Part shown: one piece after another, positions 8,317 to 17,077 of the stretch
Layout of the letters: every line of letters begins with the position of its first letter
How positions within the stretch are numbered: position 1 is the first letter of the stretch
Source of the DNA: Alloyangia pacifica
GTDB taxonomy: Bacteria > Pseudomonadota > Alphaproteobacteria > Rhodobacterales > Rhodobacteraceae
Length of the DNA stretch: 64,000 nucleotides
Assembly: GCF_900116195.1 (NCBI RefSeq)
Contig: NZ_FOZW01000004.1
Span: forward strand, 124,001-188,000
Direction: 5' to 3'
Notes under the pieces: generated by a model
The model's database searches: none
What the model was told of the DNA's origin: nothing
The model's input: only the letters and a program-made list of their open reading frames with translations
Translations under genes and position numbers: made by a program

Positions 8317-8346
8317 AGGAGCGGGCCGGACGGTCCGCTCCTTTTG
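8317..8346 (+). terminator. intrinsic terminator after ptsN
   Basis: AGGAGCGGGCC (8317-8327) pairs with GGTCCGCTCCT (8332-8342) with one G-T pair, and is followed by TTTT. It lies 24 bp after the ptsN stop. Confidence 0.8.
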
Positions 8347-8414
8347 CTTTCCGGGGACGCGTGGCGGGCAGGCCCGGTTCGGCCCCCGTATCAGGCCCCG
8401 CCTTGGCGCCGGTC

Positions 8415-9842
8415 TCAGCCCCAGTCGCCGAACCCGTACATCAGGTAGTCGCGCTGGTAGGCCTCGCGCGCGAGGGCTTCGAGCGTGCCGTCGTAGATGT
8501 CCGCCAGCGCATGCGGTGCAGCTGCGGCCACCGCGACCGGTTCGGGCGGCGCGGCATGGCCAACCTGCATTGCCAGCGCGGGCAGGTAGACCGGCATCTC
8601 GTCCTCGCGCACGATCATGTCAGGCAGGGTAAACTCGGCCATGCCCTGCAGGCATTGCACCTGCGAGGCCCAGTGCCCGTCGACCCGCACCGCCGTCTGC
8701 CCCGCGAGGTTGGCCTTCAGGAAGATGAGGAAGGCGGCAAAAGCGTCGCGGTGCTGCGCGAGACTGTAGTCGGGGCCGGGCGAGCCCTCGGGCAGGGGCA
8801 CGCCATGGGCGCGGCGCAGGGTGTTGCGGATGCGGTTGTAGCTGCCGGGCCCGGTGGCCAGAATGCGTGTGCAGAACGCCTCGTGCGCGCGGGCCAGCGG
8901 ATGGCGCACCACGGTGAAGCTGCGGTGGCCGGGGCGGGCGCGCTTCCACTGGCGCAATGTTTTCTGGCTGAAATCGGAGGTGAGCGCGCTGTCCGCGACG
9001 CCGTCGAGCGCGCAGAGCCAGCGGCGCACGGCCTCGGTCGGGCCGGACTGGACCGGCATGTAGAGCAGCGGCGTCTCGGCGGCGGCAACATAGGAAGGCA
9101 CCACCGGTCCCCGGCGCGGCTCGAAATTGGGCGTGCGGGTCAGGTTGAACCGGTCGAGCCGGGTGAGCGCGCGCTTCATCTCCTCGGGGTTGGCGACCTT
9201 CTGCGCCACCGGCTCCGGGTTCTGCCGCTTGAGCTTCGTGTCCAGCGAGTCGAGCCTGGCCGGGACGCCGAGCCACTTGGCGAGGCCGTTCATCACCCCG
9301 ACGTCCTGCAGGTCCTCGTAGGCCACGTAGAAGGCCGTCTGACCACTCAGTTGCAACGCTTTCATCAGCCGCAGCTGGAAATCCTGCAGGCGCTCCAGAT
9401 GCGCCTCGAACTCGGCTCCGTCGAACTCGGCCTGCGCGTCCTTGCGCTTGCTGACGTTGGTCAGCTTCCACTGTCCGGTGCTCTGCGCGATCTTCCAGCT
9501 GACGTAGCTCTCGACCGGATTGCGGGTCAGGACGATCTTGGCGATGCGCGCGTCGTCCAGCAGCGTCTGCAGCACGCGTGGATCGTGGTCGTGGAAGAAG
9601 CGGAAGCCGCCGAGGCCGGGCGTGGCCTCGCGGATCACCTGCAGCAGGCGCTGCGGGTCCGCGTCGCGCTCCGCCTGGGTGATGCCAAGAATTTCGCTCG
9701 AATTGGGGTAGCCGATGAAATGCGGGTTGAAGGCCTCGCCATGGCAAGTGACCCCCTCCAACGCGTTGAGGTTGGTCTCGAGGAAATTCGAGCCGGTGCG
9801 CATCTCGGCGAAGACGACGAAACTGTCGAAACGGTCGGACAT
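8415..9842 (-). CDS. two-domain sulfotransferase
   Basis: A 475-residue protein with two sulfotransferase-like halves. The first half has a PAPS-binding loop in FAEMRTGSNFLETNL (11-25) and the 3'-phosphate-binding segment LTRNPVESYVSWK (105-117). The second half repeats the pattern with LYMPVQSGPTEAVRRWL (260-276) and FTVVRHPLARAHEAFC (309-324), resembling the carbohydrate sulfotransferase type. Such enzymes move sulfate from PAPS to a hydroxyl, here most likely on a surface glycan because the gene ends a block of glycosyltransferases. It follows the branching glycosyltransferase by 6 bp, so it is probably co-transcribed. Whether both halves are active cannot be told from sequence. Confidence 0.85.
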   Translation of the reverse strand: MSDRFDSFVVFAEMRTGSNFLETNLNALEGVTCHGEAFNPHFIGYPNSSEILGITQAERDADPQRLLQVIREATPGLGGFRFFHDHDPRVLQTLLDDARIAKIVLTRNPVESYVSWKIAQSTGQWKLTNVSKRKDAQAEFDGAEFEAHLERLQDFQLRLMKALQLSGQTAFYVAYEDLQDVGVMNGLAKWLGVPARLDSLDTKLKRQNPEPVAQKVANPEEMKRALTRLDRFNLTRTPNFEPRRGPVVPSYVAAAETPLLYMPVQSGPTEAVRRWLCALDGVADSALTSDFSQKTLRQWKRARPGHRSFTVVRHPLARAHEAFCTRILATGPGSYNRIRNTLRRAHGVPLPEGSPGPDYSLAQHRDAFAAFLIFLKANLAGQTAVRVDGHWASQVQCLQGMAEFTLPDMIVREDEMPVYLPALAMQVGHAAPPEPVAVAAAAPHALADIYDGTLEALAREAYQRDYLMYGFGDWG

Positions 9843-9848
9843 GAAAAC

Positions 9849-11549
9849 TCAGTTCTTCACGAGGTAGGGTTTGTGCGCGGGCGAGGCGCTGGGACGCGGG
9901 GCGGGCTCGACCGGGAAGTCGCCCATCAGGTAAGGGTGCATCCCCTGGTTCTTGAGGTTCTGCAGGAAGCGGCCGAATCCGGTGAGATCCTGTATGATCG
10001 GCGCTTCGGCAAAACGCCTCGGCTCCTTCTGCCCGATCTCGTCGATGATCATCTGCAGCGGCTCCATCGGGGCTTCGATGAACTCGGCCATGGTCCAGAT
10101 GCGGATGCGGGCCTTGGCCTCGGGCGAGCGCAGCTGGTCGAGCAGCTGGTGCTCGGCCTTCTGCAGTGCGGCGGCCTCGGCCCGCAACGCAGCGAAATCG
10201 CCGCCGGAGCGGAACAGCGGTACGGCCCAGGCGCCCGAGATGACGCTGATCTGCGCATTGGGATCGCGCGCCATGTCCCACATGACATGAGGGGAATCGT
10301 GCGGGCCGAACTGGAAGCATTGCCGCGCGCCGCGGGTGTTCCAGATCAGGTTGGTGAGAAAGGCCTTGTGGTTCCAGTCGCGCAGTGCCGCATTGTCGGA
10401 CAGCGCGCCGTTCAGCACCCGCTGGCCCCCTGCGAACTCCGCCCTTTCCGGCGCAAAGATGTGGCCGTGCACCTGTGCGCCGGTGGCGCGTGACAGCCAG
10501 GGCTCGAAGTCCTGGAACAGCTCCGCGAAGCCCTGGAACACCGAGTATCGCGCCGCGGTCATGCCGTTCTCCCAGCCGAAGTTGGGAAACCGCGACTGCA
10601 TGTAGAGCCCGGCGCGTCCGCGCGTCCTGCGGTCCACTGCCTTGGCGAAGATGCGGTCGATCTTGCCGGGGTTCGGCTCTTGTCGGTTGGCGGCGCTCTC
10701 GGGGTGGTTCAGAAAGGCCTGGTAGAGGCAGCCCGCATGGCGCCAGATCTTGCGCGCGACGAAACAGTCCGAACGGCGCAGCAACTGCAGGTGGTCGTCG
10801 TAGAAGATGTGCGGCTTGCCCTGGAAATCGAACTTCGACAGCGTCAGGGACCGGCTTTCGATGTTGCGCGAATGCAGCCGGGCGAGAGACTGGAAGTAGC
10901 TCTCGTCGGGGATCCAGACGCGTTTGAAATAGCGCTCGTGGCGGCGGCGCTGCGGCGAGGTGAGGATCGACGACAGGGTGTGGCGGGTCAGGCACCACCA
11001 TTGGCTGCCCATGTGCGGCACCACGCCTTTCGGGATGCGGCGGGTGACATGCAGCCAGCGCTGCACCTCGACCAGCCGGTCGAAGAGGTAGCGGTTCTGC
11101 CGCCAGGAGAAGGGGAAGTAGAGCGTGAAGCGCTCGTGGTCGAGCCCGCCCACCGTCCAGGGCACGTCGGCGGTCGTGGCGCTCTCGATGAAGTCGGTGT
11201 GCGGCCGCGCGTCGAGATAGTCGATCAGCTCTTCGACCGGGCGCAGGGGCAGGCAGGAGCCGGAGGTCAGGTAGACGTGCCGCACGTCGATGAAGCTCTC
11301 GAGCATCAGCTCTGCGGCGTCCTGGCTGGCGGCGACCAGCCCCCAGGTGCCCCAGTCGCAGCGGTGGCGGCGCGAGAACAGCACCTGCGGCAGGTCCGAC
11401 AGGGCCTGAGAGAACGCACTGAATGTCTTTTTCGAGACCTTCTCGTCGACGTGGATCACCACCGGGCAGCCGGCGTTCGCCCAGTGGCGCGCCACCTGCT
11501 CGGCGCGGTCGAAGGCGGTGTGCACCAGCATGATGATCCCGACGCTCAT
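9849..11549 (-). CDS. core-2/I-branching-type (GT14) glycosyltransferase
   Basis: A 566-residue protein. The N-terminal half (about 1-300) resembles the Branch family of beta-1,6-N-acetylglucosaminyltransferases: MSVGIIMLVHTAFDRA, then VVIHVDEKVSKKTF, VYLTSGSCLPLRPVEEL, a GSQWWCLTRHT segment and WIPDESYFQSL. The C-terminal half has a conserved look but I cannot name its domain with certainty; it may be the DUF5927-type extension seen in Rhodobacterales homologues. The frame is open to 11624, but the ATG at 11549 overlaps the stop of the upstream glycosyltransferase (ATGA), which supports that start. Its likely role is adding a branch sugar to a surface polysaccharide. Confidence 0.85.
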   Translation of the reverse strand: MSVGIIMLVHTAFDRAEQVARHWANAGCPVVIHVDEKVSKKTFSAFSQALSDLPQVLFSRRHRCDWGTWGLVAASQDAAELMLESFIDVRHVYLTSGSCLPLRPVEELIDYLDARPHTDFIESATTADVPWTVGGLDHERFTLYFPFSWRQNRYLFDRLVEVQRWLHVTRRIPKGVVPHMGSQWWCLTRHTLSSILTSPQRRRHERYFKRVWIPDESYFQSLARLHSRNIESRSLTLSKFDFQGKPHIFYDDHLQLLRRSDCFVARKIWRHAGCLYQAFLNHPESAANRQEPNPGKIDRIFAKAVDRRTRGRAGLYMQSRFPNFGWENGMTAARYSVFQGFAELFQDFEPWLSRATGAQVHGHIFAPERAEFAGGQRVLNGALSDNAALRDWNHKAFLTNLIWNTRGARQCFQFGPHDSPHVMWDMARDPNAQISVISGAWAVPLFRSGGDFAALRAEAAALQKAEHQLLDQLRSPEAKARIRIWTMAEFIEAPMEPLQMIIDEIGQKEPRRFAEAPIIQDLTGFGRFLQNLKNQGMHPYLMGDFPVEPAPRPSASPAHKPYLVKN

Positions 11550-12556
11550 GCCCAGTTGCCCTTGGACATGAGGCCGAGAATCTCGAGTTGGCGCCAGTTG
11601 ATGTATTTCTCGGACCACTTGCACCAGAGGTCGGGGTTGTCACGGATGCCGTCGGCATAGGCGATATACTCGGTCGAGCCGGCGTAGTGCTGTTTGCGGG
11701 CCAGTTCTTCCTCGGCCTTGGCGTTGAAGGTGTCGAGGAACTTGGTGTGCAGCAGCAGGCCGGAGGCTTTTTCTCCCCCCCATTCGTCGTAGACGAGGTT
11801 CAGCCCGCGCGGCAGCAGCATGTGGGTCGAGCTGACGTAGGTGTAGCGCCGGTCCCATTTGACCAGCGGCACCTTGTTGAGCGCGGGGGCCCGCTCGGGC
11901 TGGTCGGGGAAGAAGACGCGGGCGCGTGGGCCGCCCTGGATCCAAAGGTTGCCGAACCGGGCGTTGCGCTTCACCGAGTAGTTGCCCGCGTCGAACCACG
12001 AGGCGATCTCCAGCGGGTCCTGACCGGCCTTGTAGGGCTGCGCGTCGAGCCGTCCCTTGGGGTACATGTCGAGCAGCATGGCCGAGAAGCTCTTGATCGA
12101 GGAGGCATCGAGCCAGTCGGTCAGCGCGCGCAGCGGGCGGGTGTCACAGAAGGGATAGAGAAACAGCTCGTCCGGATCGACCACCAGCACCCAGTGTCCG
12201 TCGCCGTACTTGCGCAGCAGCCAGTTGATCCAGTCCATTCCGAAGCGCGAGCGCTTGTAGCTGCCCCGGGTGTGCCAGACCGAAACGTCATCTTGCCTTG
12301 CAAGGTAGTCGAGCGAGCCGTCGGTACTGTCGTTGTCGACCATGACGAAATGGTTCACGCCCATGTTGCGGTAGAACTTCAGGAACCACGGCAGGCGCAC
12401 GCCTTCGTTGCGGGCGGTACAGAAGACGATCAGGTCGGAGGGGCGGATACGGTCGGTACGGTCGGCGACGCAGCGCAGTTCGCGCCGCTTGCGAAACGCC
12501 CGGATCAGCCACCGCTTGCGCTGCAGCCGAAGCCTGTATGACTGCCATGCACCCAC
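11546..12556 (-). CDS. glycosyltransferase family 2-like protein
   Basis: A 336-residue GT-A-type glycosyltransferase. LIVFCTARNEGVRLPWFLKF (42-61) is the nucleotide-binding start, VMVDNDSTDGS (71-81) the donor-binding strand, and DPDE (127-130) the metal-binding D-x-D motif. Later segments include WIQGGPRARVFFP and a family-typical HMLLP region. The start codon is GTG at 12556, preceded by GAGGGAAG. It overlaps the downstream branching enzyme by 4 bp (ATGA), so the two are translationally coupled. Donor and acceptor sugars are unknown. Confidence 0.88.
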   Translation of the reverse strand: MGAWQSYRLRLQRKRWLIRAFRKRRELRCVADRTDRIRPSDLIVFCTARNEGVRLPWFLKFYRNMGVNHFVMVDNDSTDGSLDYLARQDDVSVWHTRGSYKRSRFGMDWINWLLRKYGDGHWVLVVDPDELFLYPFCDTRPLRALTDWLDASSIKSFSAMLLDMYPKGRLDAQPYKAGQDPLEIASWFDAGNYSVKRNARFGNLWIQGGPRARVFFPDQPERAPALNKVPLVKWDRRYTYVSSTHMLLPRGLNLVYDEWGGEKASGLLLHTKFLDTFNAKAEEELARKQHYAGSTEYIAYADGIRDNPDLWCKWSEKYINWRQLEILGLMSKGNWA

Positions 12557-12608
12557 AAAACTTCCCTCGTATGGGGCAAGGCCCCTCTGCCGGCTTGTGG
12601 GCCGGCTA

Positions 12609-13841
12609 TCAGATCAGGGTTAACACGGCTTTGAAATGGGCGTCCCACGTCGGCGGGACAAACCCTGCCTGCGTGGCCTCCGCCTCGTCCGGTTGCGCCC
12701 GATACCCCTTGGCCATTGGCTTGGCCATTTGCCTTATTCTTGAGGCCCAAAGATACCGGTCCGATTCGTCTGCGTAAATGGGTATATCGCCGAGCACCTC
12801 TCGCAGCACCGGGAGTGGCGCGGCGAGCACGGGCACGTCCAGGGCGGCTGCCTCGACGGGCGGCAGCCCGTAGCCCTCGGCGAAGCTGGGAAAGAGCAGG
12901 CCGGAGCTCTGCGTCAGCAGGGCGGCGATCTGCGCGTCGTCGAGCTCCGGCAGTTCGTGCACGTTTGGGATGCCCGCGTCGAGCGCCGCGAAAACCTCGG
13001 CGTTGTTCCAGCCGCGCTGTCCGCAGATCAGAAGATGCGCGGGCGGGGCGAGGTCGCGCCAGATGTCGAGCAGCAGCGCATGGTTCTTGCGCGGCTCGAT
13101 GGTGCCGAGCACGACGAAATAGGGCTGGCCGGTCCAGGGCCCCTCGGCCGCGGTCCCGGGTGCGGGGGGCGTGCATCCAAGATGGGCGACGACAGCCTCC
13201 GGCACAGAGTCGGCTCCCAGATGCCGCGCCATGTCGGTGCGGGTTACCTCGGAATTGCAGATCACCAGGTCGGCCTGCGCGCCCACCCGCCGGAGAAAGG
13301 CGGCGAAACGCTCGGCACTGCCCGTGCGCTGGTATTGCGGCCAGTCGAGCGGGATCGTGTCGTGCAGAAGGACCGCCAGCCGCGCGGCGTCGATGCTGCG
13401 CAGTGCGTCGATCACCGTCTGGGTGAAGTTGGTGTGCCCGGTGTTGAGATAAACTGTGCCTGAGGGCAGGTGGCGGCGCAGCATGGGCCCCAGAAGCGCA
13501 GGGATCGCGCGGGAGAGGGTGACCCGACGCAGCACGGTCTCCGCCCCGGCGCGAAGCGGGTCCTCGCGGCGCGCGAGGCGGGCAAGCAGGTCGGGCTCGG
13601 GCCAGTCCTGCGTCGTGAGGCGTGCCAGAAGTTCGGCGCAGCCCGCGCCGTCGAGCAGCAGGTAGCCGAGGGAGGTCCGCACCAAGCCGAAAAGCGGAAC
13701 CGGCTCGCGCAGGAGCCGGTCCAGATAGGCGTGTTCCACCCGGTCCACCCCGGTCATCACCCGGCCGGCGCGGCTGACCAGGCGGGTCAGGTCGAGCAGC
13801 CGGGCCGGGGGCTGAACGGGCTCAGTGATCGTAATGCCCAT
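12609..13841 (-). CDS. GT4-type glycosyltransferase
   Basis: A 410-residue GT-B-fold glycosyltransferase. The C-terminal half carries FVVLGTIEPRKNHALLLDIW, then LICGQRGWNN and PSFAEGYGLPPVEAAAL with the E-x7-E motif that contacts the donor sugar. The N-terminal half has LNTGHTNFTQTV and DLVICNSEVTRTDMARHL, typical of mannosyltransferase-like GT4 enzymes. The frame is open to 13862; ATG 13841 (MGITITEP) is chosen as the more likely start. It overlaps galE by 20 bp, so it is very likely cotranscribed with galE and galU. Confidence 0.87.
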   Translation of the reverse strand: MGITITEPVQPPARLLDLTRLVSRAGRVMTGVDRVEHAYLDRLLREPVPLFGLVRTSLGYLLLDGAGCAELLARLTTQDWPEPDLLARLARREDPLRAGAETVLRRVTLSRAIPALLGPMLRRHLPSGTVYLNTGHTNFTQTVIDALRSIDAARLAVLLHDTIPLDWPQYQRTGSAERFAAFLRRVGAQADLVICNSEVTRTDMARHLGADSVPEAVVAHLGCTPPAPGTAAEGPWTGQPYFVVLGTIEPRKNHALLLDIWRDLAPPAHLLICGQRGWNNAEVFAALDAGIPNVHELPELDDAQIAALLTQSSGLLFPSFAEGYGLPPVEAAALDVPVLAAPLPVLREVLGDIPIYADESDRYLWASRIRQMAKPMAKGYRAQPDEAEATQAGFVPPTWDAHFKAVLTLI

Positions 13842-14805
13842 TGAGATGCCAGTTCCAGGCATCGGCGATCATCTGCGGCATGGTCGAACGCGACGGCTCC
13901 CAGCCCAGCTCCGCCAGCGCGCGGGTCGAGCCGGAGACCAGCTTGGTCGCATCGCCGGCGCGGCGCGGCCCCTCGGAATGCGGCACCTCGCGGTTGGTCA
14001 CCGTGCGCGACGCGTCGATCACCTCGCGGACAGAGAAGCCCTTTCCGGTGCCGAGGTTGAAGACCGAGGATGGCTTGCCCGCCTCGAGCCACTTGAGGCC
14101 CAGCACATGCGCGTCCACGAGGTCCATGACGTGCACGTAGTCGCGGATGCAGGTTCCGTCGGGCGTATCGTAATCGGTGCCATGGATGGTCAGCGCCGGA
14201 CGCTTGCCGTCGATCGCCTCGAGCATGACCGGGATCAGGTGCGTCTCGGGGCGGTGATGTTCGCCCACCTCGCCCTCGGGGTCCGCGCCCGCCACGTTGA
14301 AGTAGCGGAAGATCACGTGGTTCAGCCCGTCCGACGCGGCAAAATCGCGCAGGATGTTCTCCACCGCGCGTTTCGATGCGCCATACGCGTTGAGCGGGAT
14401 CTGCGGGGTGTCCTCGTCGAGCACCACGTTGTCATGCTCGCCATAGGTGGCGCAGGTCGAGGAGAAGACGAAGGTCTTGCAGCCCGCCGCGCAGGCCGCC
14501 TCGATCAAGGTCAGGGAGCCTTCGACATTGTTGCGCCAGTAGAGGCCGGGTTGCGACATCGCCTCGCCCACCTGGCTGAGCGCGGCGAAATGCATCACTG
14601 CCACCGGCTGGTACTTGGCGAAGACCTCGTCAAGCCGCGCGCGGTCCGACAGGCTGCCCTTCTCGAAGGGACCGAATTTCACCGCCTGTTCCCAGCCGGT
14701 GACGAGGTTGTCATACGTGACGGGCGTGTAGCCCGCCGCCTTCAGTGCCTTGCAGGCGTGCGAGCCGATATAGCCCGCGCCGCCGGTTACCAGAACATTG
14801 GTCAT
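13822..14805 (-). CDS. galE: UDP-glucose 4-epimerase
   Basis: A 327-residue short-chain dehydrogenase-fold enzyme that interconverts UDP-glucose and UDP-galactose using bound NAD. The NAD-binding GGAGYIG lies at 8-14, the catalytic pair is Y141-x3-K145 in AYGASK, and the SST triad strand is at 115-117. RPALTIHGTDYDTPDGTC and DYVHVMDL are diagnostic of GalE. The frame extends upstream to 15039, but the ATG at 14805 is the family start. It sits between galU and a GT4 gene, so it supplies UDP-galactose for the polysaccharide locus. Confidence 0.95.
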   Translation of the reverse strand: MTNVLVTGGAGYIGSHACKALKAAGYTPVTYDNLVTGWEQAVKFGPFEKGSLSDRARLDEVFAKYQPVAVMHFAALSQVGEAMSQPGLYWRNNVEGSLTLIEAACAAGCKTFVFSSTCATYGEHDNVVLDEDTPQIPLNAYGASKRAVENILRDFAASDGLNHVIFRYFNVAGADPEGEVGEHHRPETHLIPVMLEAIDGKRPALTIHGTDYDTPDGTCIRDYVHVMDLVDAHVLGLKWLEAGKPSSVFNLGTGKGFSVREVIDASRTVTNREVPHSEGPRRAGDATKLVSGSTRALAELGWEPSRSTMPQMIADAWNWHLNGHYDH

Positions 14806-14824
14806 ACGGGGACTCTGATCGTCC

Positions 14825-15718
14825 TTACTGCGCGGCTTTGCGCGAGGACATGACCTCGTGCAGGTAGCCTTCGAGATCGTCGCGCAGCTCGTCGCGGCTG
14901 AGGCCAAACGCCACGGTGGCCTGAAGGAAACCCGCCTTGGAGCCGCAGTCGAAGCGCTGGCCGTTGAAACGGAAGCCGTAGACGCCTTCGTCGGTGCCGA
15001 TCTGTCTTGCGATGGCGTCGGTGAGCTGGATTTCACCACCCGCGCCGACCTGTTTCTGCTCGAGGTTCTCGAGGATCTGCGGCGACAGGATGTAGCGGCC
15101 GATCACCGCGAGGTTCGACGGTGCGGTTCCCGCGGCGGGTTTCTCGACCATGCCCTTGACCGACACCAGCGAGCCCATGTCTTCCTGGACGTCGAGGATG
15201 CCGTAGGACGACGCCTTGTCGGCGGGGACTTCCATCGCCGCGACCATGTTGCCGCCGACTTCCTCGTAGGCTTCGACCATCTGCTGCAGGCAGGGCTTGT
15301 CGGCTGCGATCACGTCGTCGGGCAGCATCACCGCGAAGGGCTCGTTGCCGATCAGACGGCGCGCGCACCAGATTGCGTGACCGAGGCCGAGCGCCTTGTG
15401 CTGGCGGATGTAGGCGATCTCGCCCGAGTCCATGTTGGTGTCCTGAAGAACCTTCAGCAGCTTGTCCTTGCCCTTGGCTTCAAGCTCGCGCTCGAGCTGC
15501 GGGGCGTGGTCGAAATAGTCCTCAAGCGCGCCTTTGCCGCGGGAGGTGACAAAGATGAACTCCTTGATGCCTGCGGCGCGCGCCTCGTCGATGGCGTATT
15601 GCACCAGCGGGCGGTCGACCAGGGTCATGATCTCCTTCGGGACCGACTTGGTTGCGGGGAGAAAGCGGGTGCCGAGACCGGCGACGGGGAAAATCGCTTT
15701 TGTAACTTTGCGGGCCAT
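14825..15718 (-). CDS. galU: UTP--glucose-1-phosphate uridylyltransferase
   Basis: A 297-residue nucleotidyltransferase that makes UDP-glucose from UTP and glucose-1-phosphate. The N-terminal GLGTRFLPATKSVPKEI is the nucleotide-binding signature; the acceptor region includes AVMLPDDVIAADKPCL, and VEKPAAG binds the sugar moiety. Length matches bacterial GalU (about 295-300). It has an AGGAGC ribosome site and lies 19 bp before galE, so UDP-glucose and UDP-galactose are made from one transcript. The region upstream (15719-15810) is AT-rich and probably holds its promoter. Confidence 0.95.
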   Translation of the reverse strand: MARKVTKAIFPVAGLGTRFLPATKSVPKEIMTLVDRPLVQYAIDEARAAGIKEFIFVTSRGKGALEDYFDHAPQLERELEAKGKDKLLKVLQDTNMDSGEIAYIRQHKALGLGHAIWCARRLIGNEPFAVMLPDDVIAADKPCLQQMVEAYEEVGGNMVAAMEVPADKASSYGILDVQEDMGSLVSVKGMVEKPAAGTAPSNLAVIGRYILSPQILENLEQKQVGAGGEIQLTDAIARQIGTDEGVYGFRFNGQRFDCGSKAGFLQATVAFGLSRDELRDDLEGYLHEVMSSRKAAQ

Positions 15719-15810
15719 GAAAGGTGCTCCTGGGGACTGGTGCTAGGCCTGAAGGCTTAGGGTGAATCAATTCATAACAATCATATTGCTGCGGTAGCGT
15801 AAAAGTAAAT

Positions 15811-17070
15811 CTAGGGGCGAGGGAAGGGCAAAGCGGGCAATCGCCCACGTGCCCCCTCAAGGCGCGAGTTTTCTCGGCGGACCCGAGTCGAAAAACGGCA
15901 GAATTGCAGCAACTTGCCGCTGCGCTCGCTGCGGCCGAAAAGCCCTCCGGCCTGTTCCCAGAAGCCACCTTCGTGAAAGCTCTGCTTGTGAAACAGCGCG
16001 GTGGGCGAAAACCGGAAGATGGTGACAATCTTTCCCTCGGACGCAGATTGTTCGGCGCGGCGGCGCAGGGCGCCGCGCTGCCAGAATCGGCCCGCCAAAA
16101 TAACACGCTCCGCGGCAGGGCGACCGGGGTAGGGACGGAAGGGCGCAAGGGCCGGACCGATGGTCGGCAGCGGGTCCTTTGTGGCGCGTGCAGCACCTTG
16201 CTGCCAGCCCTTTTCCAGTCCGCGCAGCAGCCGCAGAACATCATCCGCGCCCAATGGGCCGCGCTGCATGATGCGCAGCAGGCGGTCGCGCTGGTCTTCG
16301 CGCAGGCGCGCCCATGCGGCGCCGTGTCGGGACGTCGGGCAGTGGCGGTCGAGGAAGCAGCGGATCGACGCGCCGATCTCGGTCAGGTTGCGGGGCGTGC
16401 GGTCCGCGCCGCGGCGGTCGCTGGGCGCATAGCCGTGGTGCACCTCGGCCAGCGGCGTGACGGCGACCCGGTGCCCCGCCGCGGCGTGGCGCAGGTCGAG
16501 GTCGGTCTCGTCGAGGTAGAAGCGGTAGGCCGGATCAAAGCCGCCCATGGCCGCCAGCGGGCCGCGCCGGTGCGCCATGTTGGTACCCTGCAGCTTGACC
16601 GTTTCTCCCTCGGGCAGGGTGGGCAGATGCGGGCCGGGTACGTCCAGATCGAGCGGACGCTCTCGCAGATCGGAGGTCACGGACCTGGCCCGCCACTGAA
16701 AGGAGATGCCGTTGCGCCCGCGCACGAAGCCGCCCGAGGCGGCGATCGCCGGGTCCGCAAAGGGCGCGCAGAGGTGCTGCAGCCAGAGCGGTTCGGGCAC
16801 CGCGTCGTCGTCGATGAAGGCGATGATCTCGCCTGCCGCCTGCGCGATGCCGAGGTTGCGGGCGACCGAGATGTTGGCCTCGTCGAAGGCGACGAGCTTG
16901 ATGTGCTCGCGGTCGGTGCGCGCCTCGATGGCCGCAACCCCTTCGGGGCAGGTGACCACCACGACCTCGAAATCGGGGTGGTCGAGCTGCGCCACGCCGG
17001 TCAGGCAGAGATCGAGCGCCGCGGGACGTCCGCGGCTGACGATCACCACGCTGACCGGCAGGACGGCCAT
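15811..17070 (-). CDS. glycosyltransferase family 2 protein
   Basis: A 419-residue GT-A enzyme. PVSVVIVSRGRPAALDLCL (5-23) starts the donor site, FDEANISVARNLGIAQA (62-78) is a conserved loop, and IDDDAVP (86-92) supplies the D-x-D metal site. GTNMAHRRGPLAAMGGFD and YLDETDLDLR are the acceptor-side and catalytic segments. The C-terminal part (about 300-419) is family-specific and includes FEGGFWEQAGG-like motifs I cannot assign. Start ATG at 17070 lies 7 bp after the cysQ stop, so it is co-transcribed with cysQ. The frame stays open further upstream only because of GC bias. Confidence 0.85.
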   Translation of the reverse strand: MAVLPVSVVIVSRGRPAALDLCLTGVAQLDHPDFEVVVVTCPEGVAAIEARTDREHIKLVAFDEANISVARNLGIAQAAGEIIAFIDDDAVPEPLWLQHLCAPFADPAIAASGGFVRGRNGISFQWRARSVTSDLRERPLDLDVPGPHLPTLPEGETVKLQGTNMAHRRGPLAAMGGFDPAYRFYLDETDLDLRHAAAGHRVAVTPLAEVHHGYAPSDRRGADRTPRNLTEIGASIRCFLDRHCPTSRHGAAWARLREDQRDRLLRIMQRGPLGADDVLRLLRGLEKGWQQGAARATKDPLPTIGPALAPFRPYPGRPAAERVILAGRFWQRGALRRRAEQSASEGKIVTIFRFSPTALFHKQSFHEGGFWEQAGGLFGRSERSGKLLQFCRFSTRVRRENSRLEGARGRLPALPFPRP

Positions 17071-17077
17071 GGCCGTC

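Noticed and set aside
8620..11658. A 1012-codon minus-strand frame crossing the sulfotransferase and branching enzyme
   Set aside because: An alternative frame over two well-supported genes, arginine/proline-rich throughout.
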